NCBI GenBank assembly: GCA_038106145.1
Contig: JAYODD010000002.1
Coordinates: forward strand, 1-64,000
DNA: 64,000 nt
From: JBFJKD01 sp038106145
GTDB taxonomy: Bacteria > Pseudomonadota > Gammaproteobacteria > Pseudomonadales > Porticoccaceae
Direction of reading: 5' to 3'
Shown: one piece after another, positions 60,541-64,000 of the stretch
Position numbering within the stretch: the first letter of the stretch is position 1
How the letters are laid out: each line of letters starts with the position of its first letter
Position numbers and translations under genes: made by a program
The notes under the pieces: generated by a model
Database searches by the model: none
Seen by the model: only the letters and a program-made list of their open reading frames with translations
Told to the model about the DNA's origin: nothing

Positions 60541-62472
60541 TCAGGTAGAGTCGCATGGGCTGAAAAAGCGGTAGGTATTTTTACCAGCTTGCTTGGCGGC
60601 GTACATGGCGTTATCGGCGCGTTTGAGCAGTTCGGTTGCGCTATTGCCGTTATCTGGCGCAACGGCGATGCCGATGCTGCAACCAATCTGTATTTCGTGG
60701 CATTCGTTGTCGCTAACGTTAAGGACGAAGGGGTCTGCGAGGCTGTCGATAATCCGCTGCACCGGAACACCGGCATCCTCACCACGGCCCAGCCCGGTGA
60801 GTAGCACTGTAAACTCATCTCCCCCAAGTCTGGCCACGGTCGATGGGTCCATATCGTAGCCCACGACATCCGATTCCCGCAGCTGCGACACGACCCGGTC
60901 TCCAAAGGCCTTGAGCAGCAGATCGCCAACGTGGTGTCCGAGGTTGTCGTTAACGGCCTTGAAACCGTCGAGATCCATGTAAACCACCGCCAGCTTGACG
61001 TGCAAACGCTCGTGCAATTTGATGGCGCGGGTCAGTTCGTCGCGAAAGGAGATCCGATTGTGCAAACCGGTGAGGTCGTCGTAAAAGGCCATGCGACGAA
61101 TGGTTTCTTCATTGCGCCGTTGCGCGGTAATGTCCAGTAGCGTGCCCATGCACCAGGAAGAATCATTGGGGTGGGTTGCTCCGTCCCCGCGAATGGTGCG
61201 CACGTCCCCCTGTGCCGTGATCACCCGGTATTCCAGCATCCAGTTGTCGCCGTTGAGGATTTTTATCTCGAGTTCCTTATAAAACCGGTCCATATCCTCC
61301 GGATGCAGTATTTTCAGATAATCCGCGAGGTTGGTTAACGCCTCCCTGGGATGCCCGAGAACCTGGCCGGCGTGCTCCGACATATAGAATATGTCGTTGG
61401 TCATGTCCCAGTCCCAGTAACCCAGGTTGGCCACTGTTTCGGCGTTGGCGAGACGTTGTTCGCTGCGCTTCAGGTCGCGAAAAACCTGAGCGGCGCGCAA
61501 ATTGTAGCGAATGCGCTGAACCAAGTTTTGCCAGCGCATCGGGGTGGTTACAAAGTCGGTGGCCTGCAAATCAAAGGCCTGTTGCGCGGCGTCCATATCG
61601 TTTTCTTCGAGGATCATAATGATCGGCGTGTAACGGGTCTCCAACAGGCCGCGCAGTTGCCGCAGCACCTCAAAGCCGTTCAATCGCGGTAAGTTGGCGG
61701 ATAAAATGACCAGGTCGGGATGGGCGCGTCTGACCAACGCCAGAGCCTGTAGTCCGTCTTCCGCGCAGGTGACCTCCATGCCGTTTTTTTTCAGCGTATG
61801 CCGTCCCGTGTGCTGATGAACCGCATCGCCGCTGGCGAGCAAAACGGTGGGATTGTCTTCGATACTTGCCCCTGGCTGGTAGCTGTGAAAATGTCCCTTG
61901 GCGTCTGTGTTGGCGATGTCGGCGGAGGAGGGAAACGTCGTAGGCAAGTGGGCTGCGATCGGTTTCGAAGCGTTCGGTGTGGTCGGTAGCCAGCGGCGCA
62001 GAACGGCTAACAACGCTTCCCGCCGAATTGGTCTGAGCAGGTCATCGTCCAGCCCCGTGGACAAAAAGTGTTCCGGGAGGTGGGCGAAGTCTTTGTTGCT
62101 CAGGGCGATAACAGGGGTCCAGTGGCTACTTCCGGTTTCGAGTCTACGAGTGGTTAGTACCGCTGCAATCCGCCCAATGGCGGTGGTGTCGCTGTCGATG
62201 ATGACCAGGTCGTAGTCGTCCGTTTTTAAGAGGTCACCGGCCAGTTCCGTTGACGGAATGTCGATAAGGTCGCAGCCCAGCGGTCGTAGTATTTCCTCAA
62301 GCACGGCGTGCTCGGTGGGGCTGTTTTCCACCAGCATGACTCGGCATCCGGGCCAGATATCCGGATGGGTGTCGACCGGGTACGAATCAGACTGCAATCG
62401 CGAACCTCCCTGTTTAGGTTTATGGGGCGAAGGCTGGTATTGCGTGACTTCCAGGTTGAAATGATGAACCAA
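60541..62472 (-). CDS. Two-receiver PAS-GGDEF diguanylate cyclase
   Basis: About 643 residues. Receiver domain 1 spans about 43-165 and keeps its acceptor Asp in LVIIDSD. Receiver 2 spans about 210-330, but its acceptor position reads LVILSANLP, with Ser in place of Asp. A PAS domain follows (YWDWDMTNDIFYMS to GTLLDITAQRR). The GGDEF domain has RLGGDEFTVLL, an intact active site, and ends near TYRFFSP. It should make cyclic di-GMP under control of phosphorylation and a PAS signal. No clear start codon with a ribosome binding site was found near 62472, where the frame begins with TTG, so the true start may differ. Confidence 0.82.
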   Translation of the reverse strand: MVHHFNLEVTQYQPSPHKPKQGGSRLQSDSYPVDTHPDIWPGCRVMLVENSPTEHAVLEEILRPLGCDLIDIPSTELAGDLLKTDDYDLVIIDSDTTAIGRIAAVLTTRRLETGSSHWTPVIALSNKDFAHLPEHFLSTGLDDDLLRPIRREALLAVLRRWLPTTPNASKPIAAHLPTTFPSSADIANTDAKGHFHSYQPGASIEDNPTVLLASGDAVHQHTGRHTLKKNGMEVTCAEDGLQALALVRRAHPDLVILSANLPRLNGFEVLRQLRGLLETRYTPIIMILEENDMDAAQQAFDLQATDFVTTPMRWQNLVQRIRYNLRAAQVFRDLKRSEQRLANAETVANLGYWDWDMTNDIFYMSEHAGQVLGHPREALTNLADYLKILHPEDMDRFYKELEIKILNGDNWMLEYRVITAQGDVRTIRGDGATHPNDSSWCMGTLLDITAQRRNEETIRRMAFYDDLTGLHNRISFRDELTRAIKLHERLHVKLAVVYMDLDGFKAVNDNLGHHVGDLLLKAFGDRVVSQLRESDVVGYDMDPSTVARLGGDEFTVLLTGLGRGEDAGVPVQRIIDSLADPFVLNVSDNECHEIQIGCSIGIAVAPDNGNSATELLKRADNAMYAAKQAGKNTYRFFSPCDST

Positions 62473-62615
62473 CGGGGGGTGTAAGAAAAGGGCTGTTTGT
62501 CAGATACAGGCCCCGTCCGGTCAGGGAGCAAGGGCTGCATTTGACGCCGCTACCGGCGAGCCGGGGAGTAAAAAGGCAGGCGGGTTGAGACTGTACTATG
62601 ACAGCCAATCCGCGA

Positions 62616-62643
62616 GGTCAGGGGGCGAAGTCACCCCCTGACC
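62616..62643 (-). terminator. Strong hairpin after the alcohol dehydrogenase gene
   Basis: GGTCAGGGGG (62616-62625) and CCCCCTGACC (62634-62643) form a perfect 10-bp stem around an 8-base loop. It lies 12 bases past the stop of the minus-strand dehydrogenase gene. There is no T tract, so it may be a terminator, an mRNA-stabilising hairpin or a dispersed palindromic repeat. Confidence 0.6.
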
Positions 62644-62654
62644 GGTGGTTCAGA

Positions 62655-63710
62655 TTATTTCCATTCAACGACGGTAGTGCCCACGGTGCCGAAACTGCCC
62701 ATTGCGTCGATAACGCCGGGTACCTCGTCCACCGGGATCACACTGGTGACCATTTCCCCAGGACGCAATTTGCCGGACTCCACCATATTGAGCATGGCGG
62801 AGTAGCGCCGCGGTTGCATGCCGATGGTGCCGATTAGTTGCAGCTCCGTGGCCACGATCAGGTCGATGGGCAACGACACAAAGCCCTGTTCCGCCCGCGT
62901 GGTGAGACCGATTTGCAGATGGCGACCGCGTTTGCGCAGGCTCATCACCGAGTTCAGGCAGGTGGCCGCGATGCCCAGCGCATCCACGGACACATGGGTG
63001 CCGCCGCCGGTCAGTTCCTTGACCGCCTCGGCGGGGTTGCCATCACCGGCATTAACGGTATGTACGGCACCCATCTGACGGGCGATTTCCAGGGAGCGGG
63101 GATTAATGTCCACAGCAATCACGTTGGCGCCCAGTGCAGTGGCAATTTGCGTCGCCGCCAGACCGATGCCGCCACAGCCGTGAATGGCTACCCACTCGCC
63201 ACCGGCGACCTTGGCCTGATCGACAATGCCGTGAAAGGAGGTCATAAAGCGGCAACCCATACTGGCGGCATCGATATATGAAACGGATTCCGGCAGTTTC
63301 ACCAGGTTGAGATCCGCCTTGAGAATGTGCGCGTACTCGCCGTAACCGCCCGAGGTGGAAAACCCAGCGAGCATGCCGGTGGAGCAGGTGTTTTGATGGC
63401 CGGCCTGACAGTATTCGCAGCCGCCGCAGCCGAGATTAAACGGGCATACGACCCGATCACCCTTTTTAAAGCCAGTCACGTTGGCGCCAACTTCGGCAAT
63501 CTCTCCGACAAACTCGTGGCCGATAACATGGGGCAGTTCGGGCTGTAATCCCAGCCAGTCCCAGTCGCCAACGCACACGTGCCAGTCGCTGCGGCACACG
63601 CCATTGGCGGCTACTTTGATAATGGCGTCATCGGGGCCACATTTAGGCTCGGGCCATGTGTTATGAATTTTCATGGGCGTATTAAACGCTTCGAGTACCG
63701 CAGCTTTCAT
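62655..63710 (-). CDS. Zinc-dependent alcohol dehydrogenase (MDR)
   Basis: A 351-residue medium-chain dehydrogenase. Catalytic zinc ligands fit Cys in NGVCRSDWH and His in GHEFVGE. The structural zinc is bound by the four cysteines of CGGCEYCQAGHQNTC. GCGGIGLAAT is the NAD motif. The substrate is unknown; alcohol or aldehyde oxidation linked to hydrocarbon use is possible. The ATG at 63710 is chosen; the frame is open to 63761. Confidence 0.87.
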   Translation of the reverse strand: MKAAVLEAFNTPMKIHNTWPEPKCGPDDAIIKVAANGVCRSDWHVCVGDWDWLGLQPELPHVIGHEFVGEIAEVGANVTGFKKGDRVVCPFNLGCGGCEYCQAGHQNTCSTGMLAGFSTSGGYGEYAHILKADLNLVKLPESVSYIDAASMGCRFMTSFHGIVDQAKVAGGEWVAIHGCGGIGLAATQIATALGANVIAVDINPRSLEIARQMGAVHTVNAGDGNPAEAVKELTGGGTHVSVDALGIAATCLNSVMSLRKRGRHLQIGLTTRAEQGFVSLPIDLIVATELQLIGTIGMQPRRYSAMLNMVESGKLRPGEMVTSVIPVDEVPGVIDAMGSFGTVGTTVVEWK

Positions 63711-63886
63711 GTTGGTTCTCCACAAGGATTGAAAACAAAGTGCTTTTTTCGGACTGCACACACTAGGGCCGATACGTGCAGCTTGTCAACCGCCAATGGC
63801 GCGGGTTGCGTCAAAGTGATGCGGGGTGCGGGGGTTGACTGGCGCGTCGAGGTGGGCACGGTCCGGGTGGCAAGGTCGTCCGTGGG

Positions 63887-64000
63887 TTATTTGACTCCTA
63901 GGCTGGCCAGCAGTTGTTTTTCCTCGGCGATTATCGGTGTAAACAAGGGGCTACCCACCAGGCGATCAAAATAAGCCGCAACATCGGGCCAACGTTTGGC
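63887..64000 (-). CDS. Glutathione S-transferase C-terminus (partial)
   Basis: The last 37 codons of a minus-strand gene cut by the window end. The peptide includes RWPDVAAYFDRLVGSPLF and a charged tail, the usual end of the helical domain of glutathione S-transferases. The rest lies beyond position 64000. Confidence 0.6.
   Translation of the reverse strand, partial: AKRWPDVAAYFDRLVGSPLFTPIIAEEKQLLASLGVK

Noticed and set aside
1..64000. tRNA or rRNA genes
   Set aside because: None was recognised on either strand in the non-coding stretches.

Overview
This is a draft-quality stretch of gammaproteobacterial chromosome, with four fixed 10-N scaffold gaps at 23516-23525, 28762-28771, 55427-55436 and 58187-58196. 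GC is high in most genes and clearly lower in a mobile island at about 21.0-23.3 kb. The gene set (moaABCDE-modABC-mobA, hemH, moeB-moeA, tesA/ABC exporter, PilZ, 7TMR-DISM and REC-PAS-GGDEF proteins) suggests a Cellvibrionales/Spongiibacteraceae-like, probably marine, organism. That placement is inference, because no rRNA or tRNA gene is visible.

Region 1 (about 1-20.8 kb) and region 3 (about 29.5-43.9 kb) are two halves of a large aromatic or polycyclic aromatic hydrocarbon catabolic locus. Together they hold six complete Rieske oxygenase alpha/beta pairs: two naphthalene/biphenyl-type, one benzoate-type, two of the YHQW class related to terephthalate dioxygenase and salicylate 5-hydroxylase, and one unassigned. 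Only one reductase and one Rieske ferredoxin are present to feed them. Downstream functions include BphB/NahB-like and BenD-like dihydrodiol dehydrogenases, a TphB-type PdxA homologue, a LigAB extradiol dioxygenase, a NahD isomerase, a NahE/PhdJ hydratase-aldolase plus a second divergent DapA-type enzyme, two aldehyde dehydrogenases, a meta-cleavage-product hydrolase, and an HpaB-like monooxygenase (frameshifted) with a separate HpaC-like reductase. The inferred flow is ring dihydroxylation, rearomatisation, ring cleavage, isomerisation and aldolase cleavage, aldehyde oxidation, then further hydroxylation of salicylate-, benzoate- or phthalate-like intermediates. No transcriptional regulator and no type I extradiol dioxygenase was recognised.

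Region 2 (about 20.8-29.5 kb) is a mobile or decaying island between the two halves. It contains an integrase-less array of integron cassettes whose boundaries are shown by matching 7-base core sites. One cassette has no evident gene. One encodes a predicted TIR/nucleoside-deoxyribosyltransferase-like protein. One encodes a helical protein with an RX4H (HEPN-like) motif. The last attC site is cut by an IS3-family element, which is itself cut by a repeat-bounded sequence. The island also holds cytochrome b561 and cytochrome c' genes, a diguanylate cyclase pseudogene with an in-frame stop, a remnant of a second VOC gene, and the wreck of a secreted 22-residue-repeat protein.

Region 4 (about 44-64 kb) is mostly housekeeping: moeB-moeA, an SDR and an acyl-CoA dehydrogenase, hemH, the nine-gene molybdenum cofactor/molybdate uptake operon on the minus strand, a PilZ protein, an ABC exporter divergent from tesA, a multidomain diguanylate cyclase, and a zinc alcohol dehydrogenase. 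The window ends inside a GST-like gene.
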